Positions 1 through 8,347 of a DNA stretch of 64,000 nt are shown here, piece after piece. Location: assembly GCA_934590165.1 (NCBI GenBank), contig CAKTOO010000004.1, forward strand, positions 62,001-126,000, written 5' to 3'. Positions within the stretch are counted from its first letter, which is position 1. The number at the start of each line of letters is the position of its first letter. The notes below the pieces were generated by a model. It ran no database searches. It saw only the letters and a list, made by a program, of their open reading frames with translations, and was not told the origin of the DNA. A program made the translations under genes and the position numbers. This stretch comes from an uncultured Dysosmobacter sp. (GTDB lineage Bacteria > Bacillota > Clostridia > Oscillospirales > Oscillospiraceae).

Positions 1-583
1 CGGTCATAGTGACGGCGGACACGTCCCGGCCAGCGGTCTCCAGAGTCATGGCCAGAAATTCCTCCCGGGAAACGGTCTTGTCCGGCTCAAAATAATAGGT
101 GTCTCCGATCTTGGCGCCGGAGAAGATCCCCTCCTCCGCCAGATACTGGGCCGCGGCAGCGGCGGTGCTGTCCGCCGTGTCGGCATAAGTGACGCCGGAG
201 CGGGTCTTTTCAATCGTTACTGTGACGGTGGCCGGCAGGGAGACATTGCCGGAGGAGTCGGTGGCGGTGTAGGTGAAGCTATCGCCTCCAGTGACGCCCT
301 CGTCAGGGGTATAGGTGAAATCGGCGCCGTCAATGGTAACGCTGCCCTTTCTGGGCTGGTCCACGATGGCGAAGGTCATATCCTCCCCCTCGCTGTCCGT
401 AGCCAGGAACTGGGCCTGATAGGGGATGCCGCGGTAGGTGGAAATGCTGATCTCCTGGGCGATGGGCGCCCCTTCCGCCGCCTCGGCAGGAGCTTTCTTC
501 TTGCCGAACAGGGCCCCCGCGTTGACGCTCAGCAGCAGCGCCGCCGCCAGCGCAAGGGCGGAAACACGCTTCATGGTATGCAT
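1..583 (-). CDS. Exported protein with Ig-like domain and SLH domain (C-terminus beyond the window)
   Basis: The leftward frame opens with a signal peptide (Met-Lys-Arg, then an Ala/Leu-rich core), followed by a bacterial Ig/cadherin-like domain at about residues 35-125 containing a YTPDEGVTGGDSFTYTATDS motif. An S-layer homology stretch then begins (FADTADS-like opening, FEPDKTVSREEFLAMTLE). The frame stays open to base 1, so the C-terminus lies outside. SLH domains usually hold a protein on secondary cell-wall polymer, so this is probably a surface protein. The start is uncertain: ATG at 574 gives the neatest signal peptide, ATG at 583 is in frame, and TTG at 589 sits best (10 bases) behind the AGGAGG at 600-605. 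The substrate or partner is unknown. Confidence 0.8.
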   Translation of the reverse strand, partial: MHTMKRVSALALAAALLLSVNAGALFGKKKAPAEAAEGAPIAQEISISTYRGIPYQAQFLATDSEGEDMTFAIVDQPRKGSVTIDGADFTYTPDEGVTGGDSFTYTATDSSGNVSLPATVTVTIEKTRSGVTYADTADSTAAAAAQYLAEEGIFSGAKIGDTYYFEPDKTVSREEFLAMTLETAGRDVSAVTMT

Positions 584-654
584 ACTCAAATGGATCGGAC
601 CTCCTCATTGGATTTGTTCAGAGGTAGTGTCCGCCTTTTCCGCCGGGATTATAC

Positions 655-683
655 AAAAAGCAGCCGGTCACCGGCTGCTTTTT
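655..683 (-). terminator. Rho-independent terminator after the SEDS gene
   Basis: A 13-bp perfect stem (AAAAAGCAGCCGG with its complement) with a 3-base loop ends in a T run. It lies 32 bases past the stop of the leftward SEDS gene, and the -10-like TATAAT of the next leftward gene (648-653) follows at once. Confidence 0.85.
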
Positions 684-715
684 ATGGGCTCAAACGGTTT
701 TCCGCGGGCATCCGC

Positions 716-1882
716 TCAGCGAACAGGCCGCCCTGGGCGGCGCATGGTGGGAGAACGCTTTTTGATGCCGGACACCACGCCCATGGCGGCAAACAGCGTC
801 ACGATGGAGGACCCGCCGTAGCTGAAAAAGGGCAGCGTGATCCCAATGGTGGGCATGATGAACAGGCACATGCCAATGTTGATGAGGGTCTGGAAAATGA
901 GCATGGCCGCCATGCCCACGCAAACGCAGCAATAAAAGGGGGTCTGGGAATTTTTCGCCACCAACAGAACGCGGATGATAATGGCAGCCAACAGCGCGAT
1001 GACGGCAAGACAGCCCACAAGGCCCAACTCCTCGCCGCAGACGGAGAAGATAAAGTCCGTGTGCCGCCCCGGCAGGGACCAGCTGTCGGCGCTCTGGGTC
1101 TGGGTCCCTTTCAGGTATCCCTGGCCAAACCACCCCCCGGCGCCCAGCGTCAAAAGGGAGCGGTTCTGGTGCCAGCCCACGCCCAGGGGGTCATAATTGT
1201 GGTCAAACAGCGCCAAAAAGCGGCCCTGCATATAATCCGGCATGATGCCCAGTTTCCAGGCGGCCACCACAGCCGCGGTCCCGCCGCCAAAGAGCAGCAC
1301 AAACCACCGCAGGGCAAAGCCCGCCACAAAGGCCATGCAGATGAAAATGAACAGGAACACCAGGCCATTGCCCATATCCCTGGAAACGAGGAAATAAAAT
1401 CCGCACATACCGATGGCATGGCCGCCCACCATGAGCGCTGAAGGGAAGGACTTCAGGTCCCGCTTTTCCTCCCGCAGCCATTCCAGCTGCTTGGCCAGCA
1501 GCAGCACAAAAGTGATCTTCACCACCTCCGCCGGACCGATGTTCACCGGGATGCCGGGGAATTTCAGCCAGGCCCGGTTGCCGCCCCGGCTGATGCCAAG
1601 CGGCGTCCGCAGCAGGAGGATGAACAAAATATTGAAGGCCAATACCCATTTCCACCGCTTCATCAGGACCTCGAGGTCCACCATGGAGAAGGTGATGTAC
1701 ATGCAGATGCCAAGCAGCATAGCCACAAACTGGACAACGACCAGCTTGTTGCTGCCCAAGTACCGGGTGGCGCTGAAGATGAGCACGATGCCGTACAGCG
1801 TGGCAGTGCAGCAAAGCGCCAGCAGCACCAGGTCGGCCTGCTGGAAAAAATCCGCGAGATTGGCTTTCAGTCGGTTCAGCAT
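716..1882 (-). CDS. FtsW/RodA/SpoVE (SEDS) family protein
   Basis: This is a polytopic membrane protein of about 388 residues with roughly ten hydrophobic segments. It carries the SEDS signature near the C-terminus (GITLPFFSYGGSSIV) and a large outer loop with GRHTDFIFSVCGEELGLVG, both typical of RodA/FtsW/SpoVE peptidoglycan glycosyltransferases that use lipid II. It could act in elongation or sporulation; the absence of a neighbouring ftsI/mraY cluster favours a RodA-like role, but I cannot separate them. The frame is open to an ATG at 1921, but the promoter at 1926-1954 puts transcription start at about that base. I therefore prefer the ATG at 1882, which has GGAG seven bases upstream. Confidence 0.92.
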   Translation of the reverse strand: MLNRLKANLADFFQQADLVLLALCCTATLYGIVLIFSATRYLGSNKLVVVQFVAMLLGICMYITFSMVDLEVLMKRWKWVLAFNILFILLLRTPLGISRGGNRAWLKFPGIPVNIGPAEVVKITFVLLLAKQLEWLREEKRDLKSFPSALMVGGHAIGMCGFYFLVSRDMGNGLVFLFIFICMAFVAGFALRWFVLLFGGGTAAVVAAWKLGIMPDYMQGRFLALFDHNYDPLGVGWHQNRSLLTLGAGGWFGQGYLKGTQTQSADSWSLPGRHTDFIFSVCGEELGLVGCLAVIALLAAIIIRVLLVAKNSQTPFYCCVCVGMAAMLIFQTLINIGMCLFIMPTIGITLPFFSYGGSSIVTLFAAMGVVSGIKKRSPTMRRPGRPVR

Positions 1883-1925
1883 GGAGAGGCTCCGTTTCAT
1901 AAAAAGGTCAAACTTCAACAAACGC

Positions 1926-1954
1926 AGTATATCACAAAGGGCCGGTCCTGTAAA
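1926..1954 (-). promoter_or_regulatory. SigA-type promoter of the SEDS gene
   Basis: On the minus strand, TTTACA (1949-1954) and TATACT (1926-1931) are separated by exactly 17 bases. It is back to back with the tsaE promoter; the two -35 boxes are 15 bases apart. Confidence 0.8.
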
Positions 1955-1969
1955 CGATGCAAAATTGTT

Positions 1970-1998
1970 TTTACAAATCGTTCAAAGCATGGTATGAT
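1970..1998 (+). promoter_or_regulatory. SigA-type promoter of tsaE-tsaB
   Basis: TTTACA (1970-1975) and TATGAT (1993-1998) are separated by 17 bases. Its position rules out the upstream in-frame ATG at 1957 as the tsaE start. Confidence 0.8.
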
Positions 1999-2037
1999 AG
2001 ATGTAATTGCGAAGTTCGACAGAAAGGACTGCTGTCT

Positions 2038-2466
2038 TTGGAATATATTTCCCACAGTGTGGCGGAAACAGAGGACCTGGGCGCCCGGCTGGCCGCTGTG
2101 TTGTCCCCCGGCGCCGTGGTGGCGTACACCGGCGGACTCGGCATGGGCAAGACCGCATTCACCCGGGGCCTTGCCCGGGGCTTGGGCTGCCGGGGCCGGG
2201 TCACCAGTCCCACCTTCACCATCGTCAATGAATACGACGGTCCCACGCCTCTGTTCCATTTCGACATGTACCGTCTCCCCGACGCCGACGCCCTGTTCGA
2301 CATCGGCTGGGAGGATTATCTGGACCGGGGCGGCATCTGTGCCGTGGAGTGGAGCGAGCAGGTGGCGGAGGCTCTGCCGCCGGACACCGTCCATGTCTCC
2401 ATCGCCCGGTGCCCGGACCATGAGGACTGGCGGTCCATCACCATTGAAGGAGCAGACGCCCTATGA
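2038..2466 (+). CDS. tsaE: tRNA threonylcarbamoyladenosine (t6A) synthesis ATPase TsaE
   Basis: The product is about 142 residues, the usual TsaE length. It has a P-loop (GGLGMGKTAFTRG) near residue 35, the SPTFTIVNEY switch region and the HFDMYRL and CAVEWSEQ motifs of the family. TsaE is the P-loop ATPase that works with TsaB and TsaD to transfer threonylcarbamoyl to A37 of ANN-decoding tRNAs. I choose TTG at 2038 because AAAGGA lies nine bases upstream and the promoter's -10 box ends at 1998; the in-frame ATG at 1957 is upstream of that promoter. The stop overlaps the tsaB start (ATGA), so the two are translationally coupled. Confidence 0.93.
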   Translation: MEYISHSVAETEDLGARLAAVLSPGAVVAYTGGLGMGKTAFTRGLARGLGCRGRVTSPTFTIVNEYDGPTPLFHFDMYRLPDADALFDIGWEDYLDRGGICAVEWSEQVAEALPPDTVHVSIARCPDHEDWRSITIEGADAL

Positions 2467-3155
2467 AAATTTTAGCACTGGAGACCTCCGCCAAGGCGGT
2501 GTCCGCCGCCGTTACGGAGGACGGAAAAGTTCTGGCCAGCGGCTACCAGGACACCGGCCTCACCCACAGCCGCACCCTCATGCCCATTGTGGAGCATATT
2601 TTGAAAAACACGGACCTGACCGTGCAGGACTGTGATGTCATTGCCGTGGCCGCCGGTCCCGGCTCCTTTACCGGCATCCGCATCGGCGTCTCCGCCGCCA
2701 AGGGACTGGCCTTCGCGGCGGAAAAACCCGCCGTGGGCGTGTCCACCCTGGCCGCCATGGCCCGGAACGTAGCCTGGCTGGACGGTCTTGTCATCTGTGC
2801 CATGGATGCCCGGCGCCAGCAGGTGTACAACGCCCTGTTCCAGGCGGAAAATGGCACCCTCACCCGCCTGACGCCAGACCGCGCCATTTCCCTGGAGGAC
2901 CTGGCCGCCGAGGTCAAAGGAGATGAGCGTCCGAAAATCATAGTTGGCGACGGCGCCCGGCTGTGCTATAATGCCTTGTCGGAGCAGGGCATCTCCTGCC
3001 GGATAGCGCCTCCCCACCTGGTCATGCAAAACGCCGTCAGCGTCGCGCTGGAGGCGGAAACCCTGGCCGAAGTCGGGCACTTCGTCACAGCCCAAGATTT
3101 GCAGCCCGTCTATCTCCGCCCCGCCCAAGCCCAGCGCCTGCGGGACCGCGTCTGA
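2463..3155 (+). CDS. tsaB: t6A synthesis protein TsaB
   Basis: This 230-residue protein has the ASKHA-type opening [17 protein letters not shown] and the family motif [21 protein letters not shown] near residue 65. TsaB is an inactive-looking relative of TsaD that serves as the dimer platform of the t6A transferase complex in the cytoplasm. The start ATG overlaps the tsaE stop by four bases. The length fits the family. The tsaD and tsaC genes are not in the window, so the other subunits must be encoded elsewhere. Confidence 0.95.
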   Translation: MKILALETSAKAVSAAVTEDGKVLASGYQDTGLTHSRTLMPIVEHILKNTDLTVQDCDVIAVAAGPGSFTGIRIGVSAAKGLAFAAEKPAVGVSTLAAMARNVAWLDGLVICAMDARRQQVYNALFQAENGTLTRLTPDRAISLEDLAAEVKGDERPKIIVGDGARLCYNALSEQGISCRIAPPHLVMQNAVSVALEAETLAEVGHFVTAQDLQPVYLRPAQAQRLRDRV

Positions 3156-3205
3156 GCATTGATCTCATTCACATAAAAATAAATACACAAAAGGAGCGCA
3201 CGCAT

Positions 3206-3838
3206 ATGAGCGGTAAAGTACACATCATGGACCACCCCCTGGTGGCACACAAGCTGACCATCCTGCGGGACAAAAACACCAGCGTCAAGGATTTCCGGGA
3301 GCTGGTCTCCGAGATCGGTATGCTGATCACCTATGAGGCCACCCGTGACCTCCCCCTGACTACCAAGGAAGTGGAAACTCCCATTTGTAAGACCACCGCT
3401 CCCACCCTGAAGGGTAAGAAGTTCGCCGTGGTGCCCATTCTCCGTGCCGGCCTGGGCCTGGTGGACGGTGTGCTGCGCATGGTCCCCGGTGCCCGTGTGG
3501 GTCACATCGGCATGTTCCGGGATGAGGAGACTTTGGAGCCCCATGTCTATTTCTGCAAAATGCCCAAGGACATCGCCGAACGGGACATCATGATCGTGGA
3601 CCCCATGCTGGCCACCGGCGGCAGCGCCGAGGCCGCCATCTCCGAGATGAAGAAGCGGGGCTGCATCAACATCAAGCTCATGGTACTGCTGGCCGCTCCC
3701 GAGGGCATCAAGCACATCCAGGAGACCCACCCCGACGTGGACATCTACTGCGGCGCCGTGGATGACCACCTCAACGAAAACGGCTATATCGTCCCCGGCC
3801 TGGGCGATGCCGGCGACCGCATCTTCGGCACGAAGTAA
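3206..3838 (+). CDS. upp: Uracil phosphoribosyltransferase
   Basis: This is a 210-residue type I phosphoribosyltransferase that makes UMP from uracil and PRPP in pyrimidine salvage. The PRPP loop is clear ([17 protein letters not shown], residues about 130-146), as are the N-terminal [13 protein letters not shown] and the PxLRAGLG motif that marks UPRT. An AAGGAG stands upstream of the ATG at normal spacing. It sits 50 bases after tsaB and is closed by a strong terminator, so it may be read from the tsaE promoter or from its own; I found no convincing promoter in the gap. Confidence 0.97.
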   Translation: MSGKVHIMDHPLVAHKLTILRDKNTSVKDFRELVSEIGMLITYEATRDLPLTTKEVETPICKTTAPTLKGKKFAVVPILRAGLGLVDGVLRMVPGARVGHIGMFRDEETLEPHVYFCKMPKDIAERDIMIVDPMLATGGSAEAAISEMKKRGCINIKLMVLLAAPEGIKHIQETHPDVDIYCGAVDDHLNENGYIVPGLGDAGDRIFGTK

Positions 3839-3857
3839 CATCGCTGTCTGACCTGTT

Positions 3858-3899
3858 AAAGATCCGCGGAAGCTCCAAAAGAGCTTCCGCGGATCTTTT
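3858..3899 (+). terminator. Terminator after upp, between convergent genes
   Basis: An 18-bp perfect stem (AAAGATCCGCGGAAGCTC and complement) with a short CAAAA-type loop ends in TTTT. It lies between upp and the convergent Crp/Fnr gene and has A and T runs on both sides, so it may act in both directions. Confidence 0.9.
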
Positions 3900-3915
3900 G
3901 TTCCATCCGGGCAAC

Positions 3916-4575
3916 TCAAAGCAGGCGGAACCAACTCCGCTCACTCTCCAGCACCCCTTCCCGCCGGAGCCTGCTGATCTCCGCGGAGAGGCCGCTGCGC
4001 TCCACCTCCAGATAGTCCGCCAGTTCCTGACGGTCATAGGGAATGGTGAAGCTGCTGCTGTGGGATTGCTTTGCCTGCTGGTGGAGGTAGGTCAAAAGCT
4101 TTTCCCGGGTGCTGCGGCGGGAGACGACCTCCAGCTTTTTGTGGAAAGCCAGGTTCTTCCGGGCCATCACCTGCATGAGATTGAGCAGTAGCTGGCGGTG
4201 AAAGCCGCAAGAGGCGGAGCAGGGCTCCAGGACCCGCCGGCAGTCCAGCAGCAGCACCTGGGTATCCTCCCAGGCCACCACGTCCACCGGCAGCGACTCC
4301 ACCCCCGCACAAGCAAAGGACTCTCCAAACAGCTCTCCCGCCCCCAGAGCCGCCACGATGCTCCGGTTTCCGAAAAAATCGACACGGACGATCTGCGCCG
4401 CACCCGACAAAACGATGCCCATATCCCTTGCCACGTCCCCCTCTGACAGGATTGCCGCCTTTTGGGGATAGGCCACCGTCCTTGCCCCCAGGCACTCCAG
4501 CAAGGATGCCAGGTCCTCCTTCCGGATGCCGGCAAACAGCGGACAGGTTCGCAGGACGTCGTAGTGCATCTCCAT
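3916..4575 (-). CDS. Crp/Fnr family transcription regulator
   Basis: The product is about 219 residues. Residues 1-120 form a cyclic-nucleotide-binding-type beta-barrel (ILSEGDVARDMGIVLSGAAQ, GELFGESFAC). A long dimer helix follows, then a Crp-type helix-turn-helix near the C-terminus (DRQELADYLEVERSGLSAEI). There is no cysteine cluster like that of FNR, so an iron-sulfur sensor is unlikely; the effector is unknown. I start at ATG 4575, which has AAAGGGGGA upstream. An FNR/CRP-box-like palindrome lies between promoter and start (4591-4602), suggesting autoregulation. The gene stands alone. Confidence 0.92.
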   Translation of the reverse strand: MEMHYDVLRTCPLFAGIRKEDLASLLECLGARTVAYPQKAAILSEGDVARDMGIVLSGAAQIVRVDFFGNRSIVAALGAGELFGESFACAGVESLPVDVVAWEDTQVLLLDCRRVLEPCSASCGFHRQLLLNLMQVMARKNLAFHKKLEVVSRRSTREKLLTYLHQQAKQSHSSSFTIPYDRQELADYLEVERSGLSAEISRLRREGVLESERSWFRLL

Positions 4576-4590
4576 CGTAATCCCCCTTTG

Positions 4591-4602
4591 TTGAAATATC
4601 AA
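4591..4602. promoter_or_regulatory. Possible Crp/Fnr-type operator (autoregulation)
   Basis: TTGAAATATCAA has TTGA/TCAA half-sites and lies just downstream of the putative promoter and before the ribosome binding site of the Crp/Fnr gene. Half-site sequence fits the family, but the spacing is 2 bases shorter than the classical FNR box. Confidence 0.4.
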
Positions 4603-4613
4603 CACCCATTTTT

Positions 4614-4641
4614 ATCATACCCATTTTGCTGTAAAATACAA
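4614..4641 (-). promoter_or_regulatory. Probable promoter of the Crp/Fnr gene
   Basis: On the minus strand TTGTAT (4636-4641) and TATGAT (4614-4619) are separated by 16 bases. Confidence 0.55.
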
Positions 4642-4644
4642 GAA

Positions 4645-4674
4645 AAACAGCCTCTCCCAAAGGAGAGGCTGTTT
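4645..4674 (-). terminator. Terminator after the hemolysin III-family gene
   Basis: A 13-bp stem (AAACAGCCTCTCC and complement) with a 4-base loop lies 9 bases past the stop of the leftward gene ending at 4683. Confidence 0.85.
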
Positions 4675-4682
4675 CTTAGGTT

Positions 4683-5342
4683 TCACAGCACGTAAAAATA
4701 GACTGCCAAATAATGGAAGAGAGAGCCGGCCAGGATGAGCAGGTGGAACAGCTCGTGGAAGGTCCACCGGGCGCTGATGTTGGGCTTTTTTACAGCGTAG
4801 AACACCGCGCCCACAGAATAGCACACGCCGCCCAGAGCCACCAGCGTCAAGCAGGGCTGGCCCAGGACTTTAAAATCCTCCCAGGCGAACAGCACCGCCC
4901 AGCCCATGGCCAGGTAAAAGAGGGTGGACAGCACCCGGGGGGCGTTCATCCACAGCAGCTTCGCCAGTACACCGGCAATGGCCACGCCCCAGATCCCGAG
5001 ACAAAAGCGGGTGCCCTTAGGCTGGGGCAGCAGCACCAAGGAAAAGGGGGTGTAGCTGCCGGCGATGAGCACATAGATCATGCTGTGGTCCATCTTCCGC
5101 AGCCGCCGCTTCACGCCGCCGCTGTTGGTATCACCGGGATAATAGTGGTAAATGGCGCTGGCCGAATACAGAGCGATCATGGAAAAGCAAAAGCACATGG
5201 CCGCCGCAAGAGCCTGGGTAGGCGCTCCCACCCGAATGGCACGGAACAAATACAGCACGCCGCCAGCAAAGGCCGCCGCGGCGCCGATGGCATGGGTCCC
5301 GCAGCTGACGGGGTCCTGGGCATGAGGAAAAAACTTGTGCAT
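4683..5342 (-). CDS. Hemolysin III / YqfA (PAQR-like) family membrane protein
   Basis: This 219-residue protein has seven predicted membrane helices. It keeps the conserved polar residues of the family: an early THAIGA histidine, the SAIYHYYP motif near residue 65, KMDHSMIY near 90, and the C-terminal FHELFHLLILAGSLFHY, whose histidines bind metal in PAQR-type proteins. The name is historical; the cellular role in bacteria is poorly defined and haemolysis should not be assumed. The ATG at 5342 has AAGGAGACG upstream. It is a single-gene unit with its own promoter and terminator. Confidence 0.9.
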   Translation of the reverse strand: MHKFFPHAQDPVSCGTHAIGAAAAFAGGVLYLFRAIRVGAPTQALAAAMCFCFSMIALYSASAIYHYYPGDTNSGGVKRRLRKMDHSMIYVLIAGSYTPFSLVLLPQPKGTRFCLGIWGVAIAGVLAKLLWMNAPRVLSTLFYLAMGWAVLFAWEDFKVLGQPCLTLVALGGVCYSVGAVFYAVKKPNISARWTFHELFHLLILAGSLFHYLAVYFYVL

Positions 5343-5391
5343 GTGATCGTCTCCTTAAAATCAAGAACCTTATTATCTGATTTTTAAAACT

Positions 5392-5420
5392 ATATTACAC
5401 GGTTTCACCTTATATTTCAA
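5392..5420 (-). promoter_or_regulatory. Promoter of the hemolysin III-family gene
   Basis: On the minus strand TTGAAA (5415-5420) and TAATAT (5392-5397) are separated by 17 bases. Confidence 0.65.
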
Positions 5421-5465
5421 GTAGCATTTGTAAATTTTCTGAAAACGCGCCGGACAAATTCTGAC

Positions 5466-5494
5466 AAAAAAAGGACGCCGAAGCGTCCTTTTTT
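5466..5494 (-). terminator. Terminator after the AGCS symporter gene
   Basis: The stem AAAAAAAGGACGC / GCGTCCTTTTTT has a CGAA loop and lies 12 bases past the symporter stop. Confidence 0.88.
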
Positions 5495-5506
5495 ATCAGT
5501 TTTTTA

Positions 5507-6919
5507 TCAGTTCCAAAATTCTGTTTTTTCTTTCAGTCCGATGTCGGCTGCCCGGAACACCGGGTTTTCTCCCGCCTGTCTCTGTTGCTGGTAGTCTTTC
5601 AGCGCAGCGACGGCAGGCTTCATCAGCAGCAGGATCACCGGGATATTCGTCACCACCATCAGTCCCTGGGTCACATCCGCCAGGTTCCACACCAGGCTCA
5701 TGCTGGCGACGGCGCCCACGAACACGATGACAGACGCCGCAATGCGAAAGCCCGTCATGAACGTTTTGCTGGGCTGCCGCTTCATGATGAAACGGAGGCA
5801 GCCTTCACAATAATAGTAGTTGCCGATCAGAGTGGTAAAGGCAAACAGCGTCATGGAAACGGTGATGAACACAGGGCCAAAGCCGCCCAACACATTTCCG
5901 AGCGCCGCCTGGACATAGGGCGCCCCGGCCAGTTCTTCCTCGGGAGCCACGCCGGAGAGCAGGCACATGAAGGCAGTGGCCGTGCAGATGAGCAGGGTGT
6001 CCAGGAAAACGGACAGCATCTGCACCAGGCCCTGCTTCACAGGATGGGAGACATCCGCCGAAGCGGCGGCGTTGGGTGCGGAACCCATGCCGGCCTCATT
6101 GGAGTACAGACCCCGCTTGATGCCATACATTAGGCAGGAGCCGGAAAAGCCGCCGAAGATAGCCTTGAAATCGAAGGCGCTTGCAAAGATGGCGCCAAAC
6201 ATGGCGGGGACCCTGCCGATGTTCATCACGACGATGACCAGTGCCACCAGAATATAGAGAACACCCATCACGGGGACCATGACGCCGGTGACTTTGGAAA
6301 GGCGCTTTCCGCCGCCCATGATGCAAACCAAAAACAGTACTGCCAAGGCAAGTCCCATGATGGCCGGCGTCACCGCCGGGTCATAGAAGCCGAAGCCGGC
6401 GAAGGTAGACTGCATATTGTAGGAGGCCAGGGCATTGTAGCCCACGGCATAGGTCAAAATGACAAACACGGCAAACAGCACGCCCAGCCAGCGCTGGCCC
6501 AGGGCAGTCTCCATGCAATAAGAGGGGCCGCCGTAGCTGGAGCCGTCGGGATTTTTCCGCTTGTAGATCTGCGCCAGGGTAGACTCCACAAAGGCGGAAG
6601 CACCGCCAAACACGGCGATGAACCACATCCAGAACACCGCACCGACACCGCCAAGGCAAATGGCCTGGGCCACACCCACAATGTTGCCGGTGCCCACCCG
6701 GGACGCCGTGGAGATCATCAGCGCGCCGAAGGAGGACACCGCCCCCTCCGTCTTGGGTTTCTCCCGAATCACGCGGAAGGCCTCTTTGACCATCCGAAGC
6801 TGTACGAAGCGCGTGCAAAGGGTGAATACCACACCGGCCACTACCAGGAACAGCGGGACCCAGGGGGTATACAAAAAGCTACTCACCTTGGAAATCACGT
6901 TGTCGATCGCTGCAATCAT
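5507..6919 (-). CDS. Sodium:alanine/glycine symporter (AGCS family)
   Basis: This 470-residue protein has about eleven membrane segments. It shows the AGCS signature in the N-terminal half (SSFGALMISTASRVGTGNIV and GVGAVFWMWFIAVFGGASAF), followed by LAQIYKRKNPDGSSYGGPSYCME, which is strongly conserved in the family. These transporters import alanine or glycine with sodium. The exact substrate cannot be read from sequence. The ATG at 6919 is behind a weak GGAG. The gene is monocistronic and fits an amino-acid-fermenting lifestyle. Confidence 0.94.
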   Translation of the reverse strand: MIAAIDNVISKVSSFLYTPWVPLFLVVAGVVFTLCTRFVQLRMVKEAFRVIREKPKTEGAVSSFGALMISTASRVGTGNIVGVAQAICLGGVGAVFWMWFIAVFGGASAFVESTLAQIYKRKNPDGSSYGGPSYCMETALGQRWLGVLFAVFVILTYAVGYNALASYNMQSTFAGFGFYDPAVTPAIMGLALAVLFLVCIMGGGKRLSKVTGVMVPVMGVLYILVALVIVVMNIGRVPAMFGAIFASAFDFKAIFGGFSGSCLMYGIKRGLYSNEAGMGSAPNAAASADVSHPVKQGLVQMLSVFLDTLLICTATAFMCLLSGVAPEEELAGAPYVQAALGNVLGGFGPVFITVSMTLFAFTTLIGNYYYCEGCLRFIMKRQPSKTFMTGFRIAASVIVFVGAVASMSLVWNLADVTQGLMVVTNIPVILLLMKPAVAALKDYQQQRQAGENPVFRAADIGLKEKTEFWN

Positions 6920-6960
6920 TTCTCCACGCTCACTTTCAAATATAGATAGTCAGTGTCAGT

Positions 6961-6988
6961 ATTTTACATGATTTGTGGAAAAATGCAA
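6961..6988 (-). promoter_or_regulatory. Probable promoter of the AGCS symporter gene
   Basis: On the minus strand TTGCAT (6983-6988) and TAAAAT (6961-6966) are separated by 16 bases. Confidence 0.6.
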
Positions 6989-7022
6989 GAAAAATTGTTC
7001 GTCTGTCAAAAACAGGGAGCTT

Positions 7023-8210
7023 TTATTGCAGCGTTTCACGGGCCGGGTCGAAGGTCAAACGGCTGCTGCCGCCGTCCGCAGTCTCGCAGAACAGCAGCAG
7101 TTTGCCGTCTTCCTGCCACTCCAGGCCCCAGATGGCAGTCTCCTGGCCGTCCCAATCGCTCACATCATACAGCTTACCGCCGGAGCCTTCTCCTTCCTTT
7201 CGCCAACCTACGCCGAACTCCGTTGGATTCTCCGTCAGGCAGGCGTCCCACACGCCGTCAGCCGACCAGACACGGTAGCGAGCGGTGTTGCTCTCCAGCC
7301 GCTTTGCCGTCATGGCATCCACGGTCTCCACCGCCGCGGAATCCGCTGTCCCAGCGGGCACCAGCCAGGCCAGTTCCTTGTTTGCGTACCGCTCGGCGGT
7401 CTCCCAGTCGGTGCCGTTGGAAAGGTACAGGTCCGTCCCGTCAGTAACGAGATAGGAGTACCGCTCCTGGGTCGCCTCGTCTCCCCCGTTCCACATGCGC
7501 CAGAGGAAGCAGTCGTATTCATAGACGGTATCAATGACCATGACGGCCCCTTCCCCGTAATCCTGAACTGTCCGTAGCTGGCAGGGAATATCTAAGGACA
7601 CCTTATGCAAAAAGGTCTCCAGTGCTTCGCCGTTTTTGACGCCCTCGTTGGTAAACACCATGTCATTCTCCGCCGCCAGGGCGGCGCCATAGTCCCGCGG
7701 AAGATCCTCCAGCGAACCAAAGCCATAAGGCGCTTTGGCGGAGATGGCGGCCCCCTCTTTCATCCGAAACTCCGCCGCGCAGATTTGGCCCTCCACCTCT
7801 TTTACGATGCGGTAGGTGCCGTCACAAAAGTCATGGTCGTACATGCCCAGCCAGCAGTTCAGGGCGATGGTCTCCCCATTGGGCACCATCAGTCCCTCCA
7901 TGGTCCAGGCAGCGTTCTCTTTCATAGGCAGGGCCTGCCATGTCCCATCCGCTGCCAGCCGTTCCACCCAGTTCTCCCGGCCGGTCATGATCTCCCCGCC
8001 GCTGCGGTTTTCCAAAAGATACCACACAGTCTCCACAGATGGGTCGTATTCCGCCCACTCTGTGGTCAGCCGGAAGTCTTCACTTACAGTCACAGGAGCA
8101 GGCTCCTCCGCCGGAAAACTGCTCTCTTTGGCCGCCGGAGCCTTCGACTCCATCGCTCCGTAGCCTGCCAGCAGCGCCAGCGCCAACAACAATGGCAACA
8201 GTCGTTTCAT
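7023..8210 (-). CDS. Exported Ig-like (Big_14-type) protein with a lost lipobox cysteine
   Basis: The 395-residue product starts MKRLLPLLLALALLAGYGAM. This is a lipoprotein-type signal in which the lipobox LAGC reads LAGY (codon TAC; TGC would restore cysteine). Residues about 45-130 resemble a bacterial Ig-like domain of the Big_14 kind: WYLLENRSGGEI, WQALP, then VPNGETIAL and DGTYRIVKEV. The C-terminal half has no domain I can name. The ATG at 8210 has AGGTGA upstream; a longer frame runs to 8405 but lacks a credible start and would overlap the ssnA promoter. It is divergent from ssnA, and I saw no clear terminator after it. Its function is unknown. Confidence 0.82.
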   Translation of the reverse strand: MKRLLPLLLALALLAGYGAMESKAPAAKESSFPAEEPAPVTVSEDFRLTTEWAEYDPSVETVWYLLENRSGGEIMTGRENWVERLAADGTWQALPMKENAAWTMEGLMVPNGETIALNCWLGMYDHDFCDGTYRIVKEVEGQICAAEFRMKEGAAISAKAPYGFGSLEDLPRDYGAALAAENDMVFTNEGVKNGEALETFLHKVSLDIPCQLRTVQDYGEGAVMVIDTVYEYDCFLWRMWNGGDEATQERYSYLVTDGTDLYLSNGTDWETAERYANKELAWLVPAGTADSAAVETVDAMTAKRLESNTARYRVWSADGVWDACLTENPTEFGVGWRKEGEGSGGKLYDVSDWDGQETAIWGLEWQEDGKLLLFCETADGGSSRLTFDPARETLQ

Positions 8211-8312
8211 CTTTATCACCTCTTGCAATTTCCGACGGAGTCCGCCGGAAAAAAGTTCCCTGCATCTGGCAATCTGTACAAAAAGAGCCAGAAAAATTTT
8301 CAGCTTCCCTGC

Positions 8313-8341
8313 TTGCATTTTAGCACCCCATCCGCTACAAT
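8313..8341 (+). promoter_or_regulatory. Promoter of ssnA-ygfK
   Basis: TTGCAT (8313-8318) and TACAAT (8336-8341) are separated by 17 bases. This predicts transcription start near 8348, giving a leader of about 150 bases. Confidence 0.7.
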
Positions 8342-8347
8342 ACAAGT

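Noticed and set aside
4683..5342. A haemolysin or virulence factor
   Set aside because: The hemolysin III family name is historical; the PAQR-like histidine pattern points to a membrane protein of housekeeping type.
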